DNA from: Zunongwangia pacifica
GTDB lineage: Bacteria > Bacteroidota > Bacteroidia > Flavobacteriales > Flavobacteriaceae
Length of the DNA: 62,188 bases
Assembly (NCBI RefSeq): GCF_023499215.1
Contig: NZ_JAKHSK010000029.1
Coordinates: 1 to 62,188 of the forward strand
Reading direction: 5' to 3'
Shown: piece by piece, positions 1-7,166 of the stretch
How positions within the stretch are numbered: the stretch's first letter is position 1
Layout of the letters: each line of letters starts with the position of its first letter
Notes under the pieces: model-generated
The model's database searches: none
Told to the model about the DNA's origin: nothing
What the model saw: the letters and a program-made list of their open reading frames with translations, nothing else
Position numbers and translations under genes: made by a program

Positions 1-2
1 TC

Positions 3-119
3 ATTCTTAGACTTCAAGAACTGTTTAGATTAACATATTCAAAAATGGAAGAACCAATAACTAATACTCCCATGTTCGTAACTGCCCACGATTATGAACT
101 AATCTATAGGGTGAATTAA
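3..119 (+). CDS. C-terminal end of an unidentified protein (partial at window edge)
   Basis: An open frame enters from the left edge and runs 38 codons to a TAA, ending in ...TAHDYELIYRVN. Its composition looks like real coding sequence, but there is too little to assign a family. Its stop overlaps the stop of the truncated transposase gene on the other strand, so it may be a gene tail fused to an insertion scar. I do not recognise it. Confidence 0.35.
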   Translation: MLRLQELFRLTYSKMEEPITNTPMFVTAHDYELIYRVN

Positions 120-403
120 ATGACTTGCTGGTTTAGAAATACCATCTGGACAAAGAAATAGAAGGTTTCTTTGAGCTGTTTCTTTAAACGAGCTATCTCT
201 TTTTGTTCATCGGTCATTTTAGGATTACCCCTGCCGGGAAAACTATTTTTACCATAATTCTTTTGCTCTTTACGCCACTGGTAAAGAACAGCAGGTAAGA
301 TATCCAAGTCTTCACAAACCTGTGCTACACTGCCTTTGGCATAACTTAATTCTACTGCTTTTTGCTTAAACTCTAAGGTGTAATGTTTGGCTTTACGTCT
401 CAT
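116..403 (-). pseudogene. truncated IS3-family transposase OrfA
   Basis: The N-terminal ~80 residues form the helix-turn-helix of IS3-type OrfA (MRRKAKHYTLEFKQKAVEL, then a YQWRKE recognition helix and a leucine-rich KKQLK stretch). After LKKQLKET the reading diverges into an unrelated 15-residue tail, where a normal OrfA would continue its coiled coil. The start is the ATG at 403; a longer reading from 427 needs a TTG. No orfB follows, so this is a dead fragment. It is a different IS3 subtype from the copies near 18 kb and 50 kb. Confidence 0.75.
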
Positions 404-512
404 AATTGCTAAGTTGACAACTTGCAATAATATTCATTCAGCTCTATGTCCAGTCTAATGTAGTAATTCCAAAATATTATCTACTTAAATTTAAACCAGC
501 AAAAATCAGGAT

Positions 513-1724
513 TTATAATATATCTTTCAACTTCTCCATATCGTCCGAAATTTTGGAATCAATTACCCTTGCATAAATTTGAGTTGTGGAAAGCTTTGTA
601 TGTCCCAGAAGTTTAGATACTGTCTCAATTGGGATTCCGTTTGACAAAGTTACCGTTGTTGCAAAAGTGTGACGAGCTACATGAAATGTAAGCCTCTTTG
701 ATATTTTAGATTGCTTTGCTAACTCTTTTAAATATTGATTGATTTTCTGATTGGAATATACAGGTAGTAAAAAACCACTGACTTTAGATTCACTTTGATA
801 TTTTTTGAGAATGGCTTTTACCCTCGGCAACATCGGTACTTTAAAAAGTTTGCCGGTCTTTTCTCTCTCTTTTACAATCCAATTATTCCCATCAATACCT
901 TTTACAATATGTCTTCGTTCCAATGATTTAGCATCGCCATAAGATAATCCGGAATAACAGGAAAATATAAAAATATCTCTTGTTCTGGATAAGGTTTCTC
1001 TTTCCAGATTTAAGTTTGCCAAAGTTTCAATTTCTCTTTGGAGCAAATAATCTCTTTCCTTATTCTTAAAATGCAACGAATATCTCGCAAAAGGATCTTT
1101 TTCGATCCATTCCATTTTTAAAGCAAGATTGCTTAGCTTTTTTAAGCGTTCCAAATGTTTCATCACCCCATTATTGGTTGGTCGTCGTCGATGTGTTTTT
1201 GGGTTATAATTGCGAAGGAAATGTTCAAAATCAGTGATAAAACGATAATTAAGTTGTTTTAGATAAATATCTTTGGTATTCATCTTCTTGTTCAGGAATT
1301 CTAATACGTACTTTTCAGTCGTATAGTAGTTTTTCATCGTTCCTGGTTTTAATACCGAAGTCATTTTGGTATTATGATAGGTCATAAGTTCGGCTAAAGT
1401 CTTATAGGAATCATCTAATCCCAAATAACGAGCTTTAATACTTTTAGCGCTTAAATGCTTATTTTCTTCCTGAAGTTGCCTAAAGGCCTCGTAAATTTTA
1501 TTGAAGATACGATCTAAGGATTTGTTAACCTGTAAACTCTCTTCGCTATAGCCTTTTAGTCGGCTACGCTTCTCATTCCAGAGGTTTAGAGTAATCCTGC
1601 GTTTAAGACTGAGTTCAATACGTTCTCCATTTACGGTAATCCGTGCATACAACGGAGCAGTACCATTTTTTGCTTTTGACAATTTTGGAGTAAAAATAAT
1701 TCCAAAACTTACGGCATTTTTCAT
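513..1724 (-). CDS. tyrosine-type site-specific recombinase (integrase)
   Basis: This is a 403-residue Bacteroidetes-type integrase. It has an N-terminal arm-binding segment (FGIIFTPKLSKAKNGTAPLY), a SAM-like core-binding domain around residues 100-200, and a C-terminal catalytic domain. Visible catalytic elements are the HVAR box (HxxR) in TFHVARHTFATT, the following GHT histidine and the nucleophile tyrosine in TQIYARV. It probably integrates or excises a mobile element. A tandem 12-bp repeat and a tRNA-end-like sequence lie just upstream and are candidate arm and core sites. A fragment of a close homologue occurs at about 50.8 kb beside the mobilization genes. Confidence 0.93.
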   Translation of the reverse strand: MKNAVSFGIIFTPKLSKAKNGTAPLYARITVNGERIELSLKRRITLNLWNEKRSRLKGYSEESLQVNKSLDRIFNKIYEAFRQLQEENKHLSAKSIKARYLGLDDSYKTLAELMTYHNTKMTSVLKPGTMKNYYTTEKYVLEFLNKKMNTKDIYLKQLNYRFITDFEHFLRNYNPKTHRRRPTNNGVMKHLERLKKLSNLALKMEWIEKDPFARYSLHFKNKERDYLLQREIETLANLNLERETLSRTRDIFIFSCYSGLSYGDAKSLERRHIVKGIDGNNWIVKEREKTGKLFKVPMLPRVKAILKKYQSESKVSGFLLPVYSNQKINQYLKELAKQSKISKRLTFHVARHTFATTVTLSNGIPIETVSKLLGHTKLSTTQIYARVIDSKISDDMEKLKDIL

Positions 1725-1802
1725 AGTGTTTCGTTTTCAAATTAGACAAAAAGGCGTGAAAACGAAAGTCAAATCAATATGAGCTACAATATACTTAAAA
1801 AA

Positions 1803-1826
1803 AGGTCACCGAATAGGTCACCGAAT
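1803..1826. repeat. perfect tandem 12-bp repeat upstream of the integrase
   Basis: AGGTCACCGAAT occurs twice without interruption, about 80-100 bp upstream of the integrase start. Short direct repeats next to an integrase are typical arm-type binding sites. That role is inferred from position only. Confidence 0.5.
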
Positions 1827-1879
1827 CGGACTCATTTTTAATGATTGCAAATGATATGATAAAGTACCTTAAAAGTAAA

Positions 1880-1915
1880 AAAAACCTTGAAAATCAATAG
1901 ATTAACAAGGTTTTT
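1880..1915 (-). terminator. hairpin terminator beside the tRNA-like scar
   Basis: Perfect 10-bp arms AAAAACCTTG (1880-1889) and CAAGGTTTTT (1906-1915) flank a 16-nt loop. Read on the minus strand the hairpin follows the tRNA 3'-end-like sequence by ~25 bp, as a native tRNA terminator would. A/T tracts on both sides would let it work in either direction. Confidence 0.6.
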
Positions 1916-1939
1916 GATGCCATTTATATATGGCCTAAG

Positions 1940-1959
1940 TCGGGATGACAGGATTTAAA
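1940..1959 (-). other. tRNA 3'-end-like sequence (candidate attachment-site scar)
   Basis: Read on the minus strand, ATCCTGTCATCCCGA has the layout of the T-stem 3' strand, the acceptor 3' strand CATCCCG and discriminator A of a tRNA whose 5' acceptor would be CGGGATG, as in many Pro tRNAs. The preceding TTTAAAT fits a degenerate T-loop. No D-arm, anticodon arm or 5' half is present, so it is not a functional tRNA. With the integrase and the terminator adjacent, it is best read as one half of an old integration site. The 1725-2144 interval holds nothing else I recognise. Confidence 0.4.
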
Positions 1960-2144
1960 ATTTAAAACCAACCACCTCTATGCCAGTATTTTACATCTTA
2001 ATTTTAAAAATAGGACATCAATTAAGACATCAACGAGAGCACTTTACGCTTTCTATATAACAAATATAACCAAATGATTTTATAGAACTATATTTATAAT
2101 TGCGTAAATAGAAAAATCGGGAATTCCAACCTAGACTTTTGAAG

Positions 2145-2774
2145 TTAGCCTTTTTTACAAGTGACCATCCATAGGCTTTGGTGGTTTCTCATTTTTGAGT
2201 TTTTTATCGGTTCAAAGATTTCTTTAGCTCCAATTAATCCAAATTCACTAAATTCTTCATCAATAGTTGTAGCATTATGAAAATACAATTCGACATTGTG
2301 CCTTGATAAAAACCGATTTTTTGAAATTTCTTTTCCTTTACCATATTGATAATCATTTATGGAAAGCGTGACAAAAATCATTGTTCCACCTCTAGTCAAC
2401 TGAGAATAGCATTTGTTTATCAAATTTAACCTTTCTTCTAAACCCAAAAGATGAAGTAATGAATAACAAAATATTCCCTCATATTTCTTTTCATCAAATG
2501 GCATATCCATTACATTTGCTTTAAAAATGTTAAAACTATCAAGAACTACTTTGGATGCGATGTCTATAGCCGTTTGAGAAATCTCTATGCCCGTCACATT
2601 CATATTTAAATCAACAAACGGTTTAGCGTTTCTTCCATAACCACAGCCCGGAATCAAAATTTCCTTATACCCCTGCTGCATAAAATCATTCGCTACAATA
2701 ACAGCCGACTCAGAAGGTGCTTCTCCCCACATTTTTCTATTTTTCTGAAAACTCTTCTCCCAAAAATCATTCAT
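2145..2774 (-). CDS. class I SAM-dependent methyltransferase
   Basis: This 209-residue protein is a compact Rossmann-fold methyltransferase. Motif I is ILIPGCGYGRNA (residues ~39-50). The acidic residue closing beta-2 is the E of VTGIEIS (~64), followed by a motif IV-like FDEKKYEGIFCYSLLHLL. The opening FWEKSFQKNRKMWGEAPSE resembles small thiopurine/tellurite-type and generic Methyltransf_25 proteins. The substrate cannot be told. It lies 10 bp downstream of the 82-residue gene and reads the same way, so the two are likely cotranscribed, together with the decayed flavoprotein that once headed the unit. Confidence 0.85.
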   Translation of the reverse strand: MNDFWEKSFQKNRKMWGEAPSESAVIVANDFMQQGYKEILIPGCGYGRNAKPFVDLNMNVTGIEISQTAIDIASKVVLDSFNIFKANVMDMPFDEKKYEGIFCYSLLHLLGLEERLNLINKCYSQLTRGGTMIFVTLSINDYQYGKGKEISKNRFLSRHNVELYFHNATTIDEEFSEFGLIGAKEIFEPIKNSKMRNHQSLWMVTCKKG

Positions 2775-2784
2775 AGTATCCTTA

Positions 2785-3033
2785 TTATGAGTTACAAACT
2801 TTATCTAATAAAACATCGCATTTAAATCCTTCTCCTTCAACTAGCCTTTGAATAATTTCTGAAGAAATATAACGATCCTCAAATCTCAAAATACTGTGTG
2901 TACAAGGATAATTAGTGATTTCTACGTCTATATCAAAATGAATTTTTGAATGAGGGAATAAGACTTTTAATTTTTTTATCATATGTAATCCTTTCTCATT
3001 ATTCGGAATATTCGTTGTAAATACTTCTACCAT
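2785..3033 (-). CDS. small alpha/beta protein, function unknown
   Basis: The 82-residue protein has an alternating pattern (VEVFTTNI strand, KGLHMIKKLKVLF helix, KIHFDIDVEI strand, CTHSILRFE strand, IIQRLVEGEGF helix, CDVLL strand). This order resembles a ferredoxin-like or heavy-metal-associated fold. The CxxC motif of metal-binding HMA domains is missing; isolated Cys residues occur at NYPC and near the C-terminus. It is close-packed with the methyltransferase, which suggests a shared transcript. Fold assignment is inference. Confidence 0.65.
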   Translation of the reverse strand: MVEVFTTNIPNNEKGLHMIKKLKVLFPHSKIHFDIDVEITNYPCTHSILRFEDRYISSEIIQRLVEGEGFKCDVLLDKVCNS

Positions 3034-3069
3034 AAATTTTTTATTTTAAAATTGTTAGCTCCAATCTTA

Positions 3070-3177
3070 TCAGGCGTTTTTCATTATCGTTAATACTTTT
3101 CCTAATACCATTTCAGCCGAAAGACCTGCATAACTACCACCAATAATAATGGCGTCAAATGTTTTTTTATCTGTCAT
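3070..3177 (-). pseudogene. N-terminal remnant of an FAD-dependent oxidoreductase
   Basis: A 35-codon frame starts MTDKKTFDAIIIGGSYAGLSAEMVLGK. This is the beta-alpha-beta dinucleotide fold of thioredoxin-reductase-like flavoproteins (GGSYAGL as the FAD loop). It then runs into a stop after KVLTIMKNA. The remaining ~270 residues of the family are absent, so the gene was deleted to a stub. It sits divergent to the Fur-family gene and its upstream region keeps an operator-like palindrome. Confidence 0.7.
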
Positions 3178-3282
3178 AATGTTGAATTTATCTAGGTTGA
3201 AAGCGGTACTGGCAGTGAGAGGACTAATCCAGATACCCTGAACTATTTAATTAATTCGCATCCTGTCATTATTAAATATTAA

Positions 3283-3297
3283 TGCGATATTGTCGCA
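3283..3297. promoter_or_regulatory. candidate Fur/PerR-family operator (distal)
   Basis: TGCGA TATTG TCGCA is a perfect 5-bp inverted repeat with a 5-bp centre. It shares the GTCGCAA/TTGCGAC half-site with a second palindrome 50 bp away, next to the Fur-family start. It is placed to control the divergent flavoprotein stub and the genes behind it. Confidence 0.55.
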
Positions 3298-3320
3298 ATA
3301 ATTGTTTTGCAAATATACTC

Positions 3321-3350
3321 TATTTTTGTAATATTGCAACTTTGTCGCAA
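3321..3350 (+). promoter_or_regulatory. promoter with overlapping Fur-family operator
   Basis: TATTTTTG (3321-3328) matches the Bacteroidetes -7 consensus TAnnTTTG. Immediately downstream, TTGCAAC TTT GTCGCAA (3334-3350) is a 7-3-7 inverted repeat with one mismatch. It covers the expected transcription start and ends 6 bp before the ATG. The arrangement suggests that the Fur-family protein represses its own gene. Confidence 0.55.
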
Positions 3351-3356
3351 TAAAAT

Positions 3357-3737
3357 ATGAAACGAAGAAAAACACATTCAAAAACGGAAATATTAGAAGT
3401 GCTTAAATCCTCTGGTAACGCTTTAAGTCACGATATGATACAGGCCAATTTGAAATCTGATATTGACAGGGCTACTATTTACAGGGTTTTAAATAGATTT
3501 TGTGAGGATGGTCAAGTGCATAAAATAGTGGGAGATAATGGAAAGCAATATTTTGCTATTTGTTCTAATTGTGGTGAGAAAAAGCACCTACATTCCCATA
3601 ATCATATTCATTTTAGATGTTTACAATGTGGGAAGGTTGAATGCCTGGAAAGGGATATTTCCGTAGCCTTACCAGAAGGATATGTTGCTAAAATGCATAA
3701 CCTTGTAATCTCAGGATTTTGTAGTGAATGCTCTTAA
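3357..3737 (+). CDS. Fur-family transcriptional repressor
   Basis: The 126-residue protein has a winged-helix N-terminal half (KTEILEVLKSSG...RATIYRVLNRFCEDG) and a metal-binding C-terminal half. The structural zinc pairs are visible as C88xxC91 and C122xxC125. An extra CSNC (69-72) and a His-rich HLHSHNHIH (77-85) could form the regulatory metal site. The family uses Fe, Zn, Mn or peroxide as the signal; the sequence does not decide between Fur, Zur and PerR. Two palindromes in the divergent promoter share half-sites and fit autoregulation. Confidence 0.88.
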   Translation: MKRRKTHSKTEILEVLKSSGNALSHDMIQANLKSDIDRATIYRVLNRFCEDGQVHKIVGDNGKQYFAICSNCGEKKHLHSHNHIHFRCLQCGKVECLERDISVALPEGYVAKMHNLVISGFCSECS

Positions 3738-3788
3738 ACTAATTTCTATAGTGTAATTAGAATCTAACTTCTTTTTATTTAATTAAAT

Positions 3789-3822
3789 ACCGATCCTCCA
3801 CATTCAGGTTAGGATGATCGGT
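3789..3822. terminator. convergent bidirectional terminator
   Basis: ACCGATCCTCC and GGATGATCGGT form a stem with one internal mismatch around a 12-nt loop, flanked by A/T tracts. It lies between the Fur-family gene (+) and the SDR gene (-), both of which end here. Confidence 0.6.
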
Positions 3823-3829
3823 TTATGAT

Positions 3830-4621
3830 TTAAACTGTTTTCAACACTCCCGAATCTGCCCTTAGAGAAGCGCCATTTGTGGCCACTGACAACGGACTTG
3901 CTAAATAGGCCGCTAAATGGGCAATTTCTTCAGGCTGGATAAAGCGTTGCAAGAGAATATGTGGATTGGATTGCTGTAGAATGGCTCTTTTCATTGCTTC
4001 AACATCTATATTCTGGTTAGAGGCTATTTGATTAACAGCTTCGGCAACGCCATCAGAATAGGTTGGCCCGCCCAAGATGGTATTCACGGTAATTTCTGTC
4101 CCTTTGGTGAGTTTGGATAGTCCATTGGCCACCGCTGAAAGAGCCGCTTTAGTCATCCCGTAATGAATCATATTTTCAGGAACATTGACGCCAGATTCAC
4201 TACTAATAAAAATGATTCGTCCCCAATTTTTTAGTTTCATTTTCGGAAAATATTTTCTGGATAGCCGTACCGCACTCATCACGTTAATTTCAAAATAGCG
4301 GTACCATTCGGCATCAGGAATTTCTTCAAATTCGGCGATATCAAAAATGCCTAAGTTATTGACCAGAATATCGACTTCGGGTAGTATTTCAAGTAACTGC
4401 GAAACTTCATCTTTGTTTTGAAAATCTGCGGCTATGCCTGAAATTTCAGCTCTTGGAAATTGGTTTTCAAGCTGCTTTTTGGCCTTTTCAGTTTTCTCCT
4501 TATTTCGTCCATTGATAATGACCGAAGCGCCTTCTCTCAAAAGTTGCTGTGCAGTGGCAAATCCAATGCCCTGCGTTGAACCGCTAATAAATGCTTTTTT
4601 TCCTTTAAGTTGTAAATCCAT
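3830..4621 (-). CDS. short-chain dehydrogenase/reductase (SDR)
   Basis: This 263-residue classical SDR has the cofactor loop SGSTQGIG (13-20), structural NNLG (88-91), catalytic serine at 140/141 and YGMTK with Y154 and K158. These proteins reduce or oxidise carbonyl/alcohol groups with NAD(P)H. The arginine in NGRNK after beta-2 hints at NADPH preference. It follows the TetR gene by 51 bp on the same strand. The gap contains a copy of the half-site found in the TetR promoter, so it is probably controlled by that regulator. The substrate is unknown. Confidence 0.9.
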   Translation of the reverse strand: MDLQLKGKKAFISGSTQGIGFATAQQLLREGASVIINGRNKEKTEKAKKQLENQFPRAEISGIAADFQNKDEVSQLLEILPEVDILVNNLGIFDIAEFEEIPDAEWYRYFEINVMSAVRLSRKYFPKMKLKNWGRIIFISSESGVNVPENMIHYGMTKAALSAVANGLSKLTKGTEITVNTILGGPTYSDGVAEAVNQIASNQNIDVEAMKRAILQQSNPHILLQRFIQPEEIAHLAAYLASPLSVATNGASLRADSGVLKTV

Positions 4622-4639
4622 TATATGCGTATTTATATT

Positions 4640-4655
4640 TGTAATGATCGTTCAA
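4640..4655 (-). promoter_or_regulatory. candidate TetR half-site before the SDR gene
   Basis: TGTAATGATCGTTCAA shares TGTAATG(A/T)TC with the palindrome upstream of the TetR gene at 5260-5275. Its position 19-34 bp upstream of the SDR ATG would let the neighbouring TetR protein regulate the SDR separately. Confidence 0.4.
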
Positions 4656-4672
4656 AAAATGAATAAAAAAAT

Positions 4673-5254
4673 TTAGTTGATGATCTGTAGCTGTAATTCA
4701 ATCTGCTGCTGGAGAATCTTTTTATCAGGATACATTCTGCGCAGTGAGTTAATGCCGCACCAAAGGCTAATTAAATGCTTGGCTAATACATCTGCGGGTA
4801 TTTTAGATTCTAAGCTTCCGCTTTTCTGGGCTTCAAGAATCGTTGTTTTATAAAGGTTTTCCGTTTGCTTCAATATGTTGATTGCTTCTTTTTCCAGTTC
4901 TTCATCTACAAATGACATTTCGACTAAGGTATTAGCGATAATGCATCCTTTAGCGTGTGATTTTTGAGGTTCAGAAGCTAGACTTAAGAAAAAATCTTTG
5001 ATGAGTTGAACGGGGGCTTCGCTACTTTCCAGTTTTATTTTAAATGTCTTAAAGTCTTCTCTTCGTTGCGCCAGTGCTTTTTTAAAGAGTTCTTTTTTTC
5101 CACCTTTAAAGCTGTTGTACAAACTTCCTGCGCCGGCGCCCGTCGCTTTGCTCAAATCTGATAAAGAGGTAGCACTATAGCCTTTTTCCCAAAATACTTC
5201 CTGAGCTTTTAAGATCAATTCCTGATTTTTATAAATATGAGGTCGTCCTTTCAT
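4673..5254 (-). CDS. TetR/AcrR-family transcriptional regulator
   Basis: The 193-residue protein has the TetR DNA-binding domain at residues ~8-55 (ILKAQEVFWEKGYSATSLSDL, recognition helix GAGAGSLYNSFKGGKKELF) and an all-helical ligand domain behind it. The LYNSFKGGK variant is common in YxaF/LmrA-like members. It is divergent from the 5.4 kb SDR gene and upstream of the 3.8 kb SDR gene, so it could control either. The operator-like palindrome in its promoter supports autoregulation. Confidence 0.9.
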   Translation of the reverse strand: MKGRPHIYKNQELILKAQEVFWEKGYSATSLSDLSKATGAGAGSLYNSFKGGKKELFKKALAQRREDFKTFKIKLESSEAPVQLIKDFFLSLASEPQKSHAKGCIIANTLVEMSFVDEELEKEAINILKQTENLYKTTILEAQKSGSLESKIPADVLAKHLISLWCGINSLRRMYPDKKILQQQIELQLQIIN

Positions 5255-5259
5255 TTTTT

Positions 5260-5275
5260 TGTAATGTTCACTACA
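5260..5275. promoter_or_regulatory. candidate TetR operator
   Basis: TGTAATGTTCACTACA is an imperfect palindrome (TGTAnTGn arms, 6 of 8 positions symmetrical) starting 6 bp upstream of the TetR ATG, where a bound repressor would block initiation. The half-site recurs at 4640. Confidence 0.45.
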
Positions 5276-5411
5276 AAAATAAAAATCTTTTTTTAAATAC
5301 CAACAGCGCTGAAGGTTTTACCAGCATAGCGAAGAGATTTACCAATCCGGCTAACTGCTAGCGATTGAAAATGTTGAATTTTGAATGTTCATTTTTAAAA
5401 AGTCAAAAGTT

Positions 5412-6152
5412 ATGAATGAAAGTATAAAAGATAAAGTAGTCGTGGTTACCGGAGCCAGTAGTGGTATAGGAAAATCGATCGCCATTCAGTTGGCATTAAA
5501 AGGAGCAAAAGTTGTTTTGGCTGCCCGATGTGAGAAAAAATTAATAAGCATTAAGCAACAGATTCTTAAAGAAAATGGAGAGGCAGCATATGTGGTCACC
5601 GACGTTACTAAAAAGCAGGATCTTATGGAATTGGTTGATATTGCTGTCCAAAAATATGGCCAACTGGACGTAATGATTAATAATGCCGGGATAAGTCAAC
5701 TGAGCCGACTGGACGAACTGGATGTTGAAGGATGGGAAGAAATGATAGCGACTAATTTAAACGGAACCTTATACGGAATGGCTGCCGCAATTCCCATTTT
5801 TAAAGCGCAGGATTCGGGGCATATTATTAATATTATTTCAACGGCAGGTCTCAAAATAACGCCGACAATGGGTGTCTATTCAGCAACAAAAAATGCGGTC
5901 AGAACTATGTCTGAAACGTTTAGACAAGAATCGGATGGAAAAATTCGTATCACCGGCATTTCCCCGGGATTTGTTGATACTGATTTTGCTACCAATATAA
6001 AGAATGAAAAAATGCGCACAGCCATTTTAAAAAGCAGGGACGAAATAGCGATTCCTCCTGAAGCGATTGCAAATTCAGTTATTTTTGCAATGGAACAGCC
6101 TAAGGAAGTGGAGATTGGGGACATCATTATTCGGCCCGCTGTTCAGAATTAA
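5412..6152 (+). CDS. short-chain dehydrogenase/reductase (SDR)
   Basis: From the ATG at 5412 this is a 246-residue classical SDR. It has TGASSGIG at 13-20, NNAG at 90-93, catalytic S143 in ISTAG and YSATK with Y156 and K160. An upstream ATG at 5385 would add a basic FIFKKSKV leader that the family does not have, so 5412 is preferred. The AARCEKK segment after beta-2 suggests NADP(H). It is followed 17 bp later by an AraC-type regulator gene reading the same way, which probably senses the same chemistry. Confidence 0.9.
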   Translation: MNESIKDKVVVVTGASSGIGKSIAIQLALKGAKVVLAARCEKKLISIKQQILKENGEAAYVVTDVTKKQDLMELVDIAVQKYGQLDVMINNAGISQLSRLDELDVEGWEEMIATNLNGTLYGMAAAIPIFKAQDSGHIINIISTAGLKITPTMGVYSATKNAVRTMSETFRQESDGKIRITGISPGFVDTDFATNIKNEKMRTAILKSRDEIAIPPEAIANSVIFAMEQPKEVEIGDIIIRPAVQN

Positions 6153-6169
6153 AACCGTATCTTCAAATA

Positions 6170-7084
6170 ATGGGCGAGCATCATTCAGAAATAAAACAGT
6201 TTAAAAGTATCCAAATGTTGATGGACTACTTAAAACTGCCTGCACCCAAACATCCGTTGTTTACCTTGGTAGATTATCGTAAAAGTCCGTTACGTTCTCT
6301 GGAAAGTCAGGAAAAATTAGTGCTAGATTTTTACAAAATCTCCTTGAAAAATGAATTTAGCGGAAAAATAAAATATGGGCAGGATTTTTATGATTTCACC
6401 GAAGGAGGACTGGCTTTTTTAAAACCCGGCCAAGTAGTAAGTCCTTATAAGGATTTGAAAAGCTATGAAGGTTATGCGCTTTATTTTCATCCTGATTTCA
6501 TTCGTAAATGCCCTTTGGGAAATACAATGAGCGAGTATGGTTTTTTCTCCTATGAGGTAACGGAAGCCCTTTATTTGTCAGCCAAAGAGAAGTCCATTAT
6601 TCAACAATTATTTGAAGCGATACAAGCAGAGTTACACGAAAACATTGATCAATTTAGTCAGGACGTTTTGGTGTCGCAACTCATCTTATTACTGAATTAC
6701 AGCAAACGTTTTTACAATAGGCAATTTATAACCCGGGCAACTGCTAATCATCAACTCATTCAGGCATTGGATGAATTCCTGGAAGATTATTTTCAAAATA
6801 AAAATGCATTTGCTAAGGGCTTTCCTTCCGTACACTTTATCAGTAATCATCTTGGCGTGTCACAGCGCTATTTAAGTGATTTGCTACGCGTACTTACCGG
6901 TAAGACGACGCAACAATATATTCAATATCATATCATTGAAAAAGCAAAAAGTTTGTTAGGTACTTCAAGTCTTTCGATTTCAGAAATAGCCTATATACTG
7001 GGCTTTGAACATCCACAGTCTTTTACCAAATTATTCAAATCTAAAACGAAAATGACCCCTTCTGAATATAAAAGCAGTGTTTGA
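6170..7084 (+). CDS. AraC-family transcriptional regulator
   Basis: The 304-residue protein has an N-terminal cupin-like sensing region (~1-180) and a C-terminal double helix-turn-helix. The latter is marked by HFISNHLGVSQRYLSDLLRV and the signature SISEIAYILGFEHPQSFTKLFKSKTKMTPSEYK. It is paired with the SDR gene 17 bp upstream. Similar SDR-AraC pairs are common in Bacteroidota, where the regulator usually activates its neighbour. The inducer cannot be read from the sequence. Confidence 0.92.
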   Translation: MGEHHSEIKQFKSIQMLMDYLKLPAPKHPLFTLVDYRKSPLRSLESQEKLVLDFYKISLKNEFSGKIKYGQDFYDFTEGGLAFLKPGQVVSPYKDLKSYEGYALYFHPDFIRKCPLGNTMSEYGFFSYEVTEALYLSAKEKSIIQQLFEAIQAELHENIDQFSQDVLVSQLILLLNYSKRFYNRQFITRATANHQLIQALDEFLEDYFQNKNAFAKGFPSVHFISNHLGVSQRYLSDLLRVLTGKTTQQYIQYHIIEKAKSLLGTSSLSISEIAYILGFEHPQSFTKLFKSKTKMTPSEYKSSV

Positions 7085-7108
7085 ATAGCGGTAACAAATT
7101 TTCTAAAA

Positions 7109-7144
7109 AAAAAACAGGACTTGTAACGATAAGCCCTGTTTTTT
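7109..7144. terminator. convergent bidirectional terminator
   Basis: AAAAAACAGG and CCTGTTTTTT form a perfect 10-bp stem around a 16-nt loop with A and T runs on the two sides. It lies between the AraC gene (+) and the hydrolase gene (-). Confidence 0.75.
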
Positions 7145-7166
7145 GATTTTAGAAAATGCATATACT

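Noticed and set aside
1803-1826. CRISPR or microsatellite origin of the 12-bp tandem repeat
   Set aside because: Only two units are present and they lie beside an integrase, so arm-type sites are the simpler reading.
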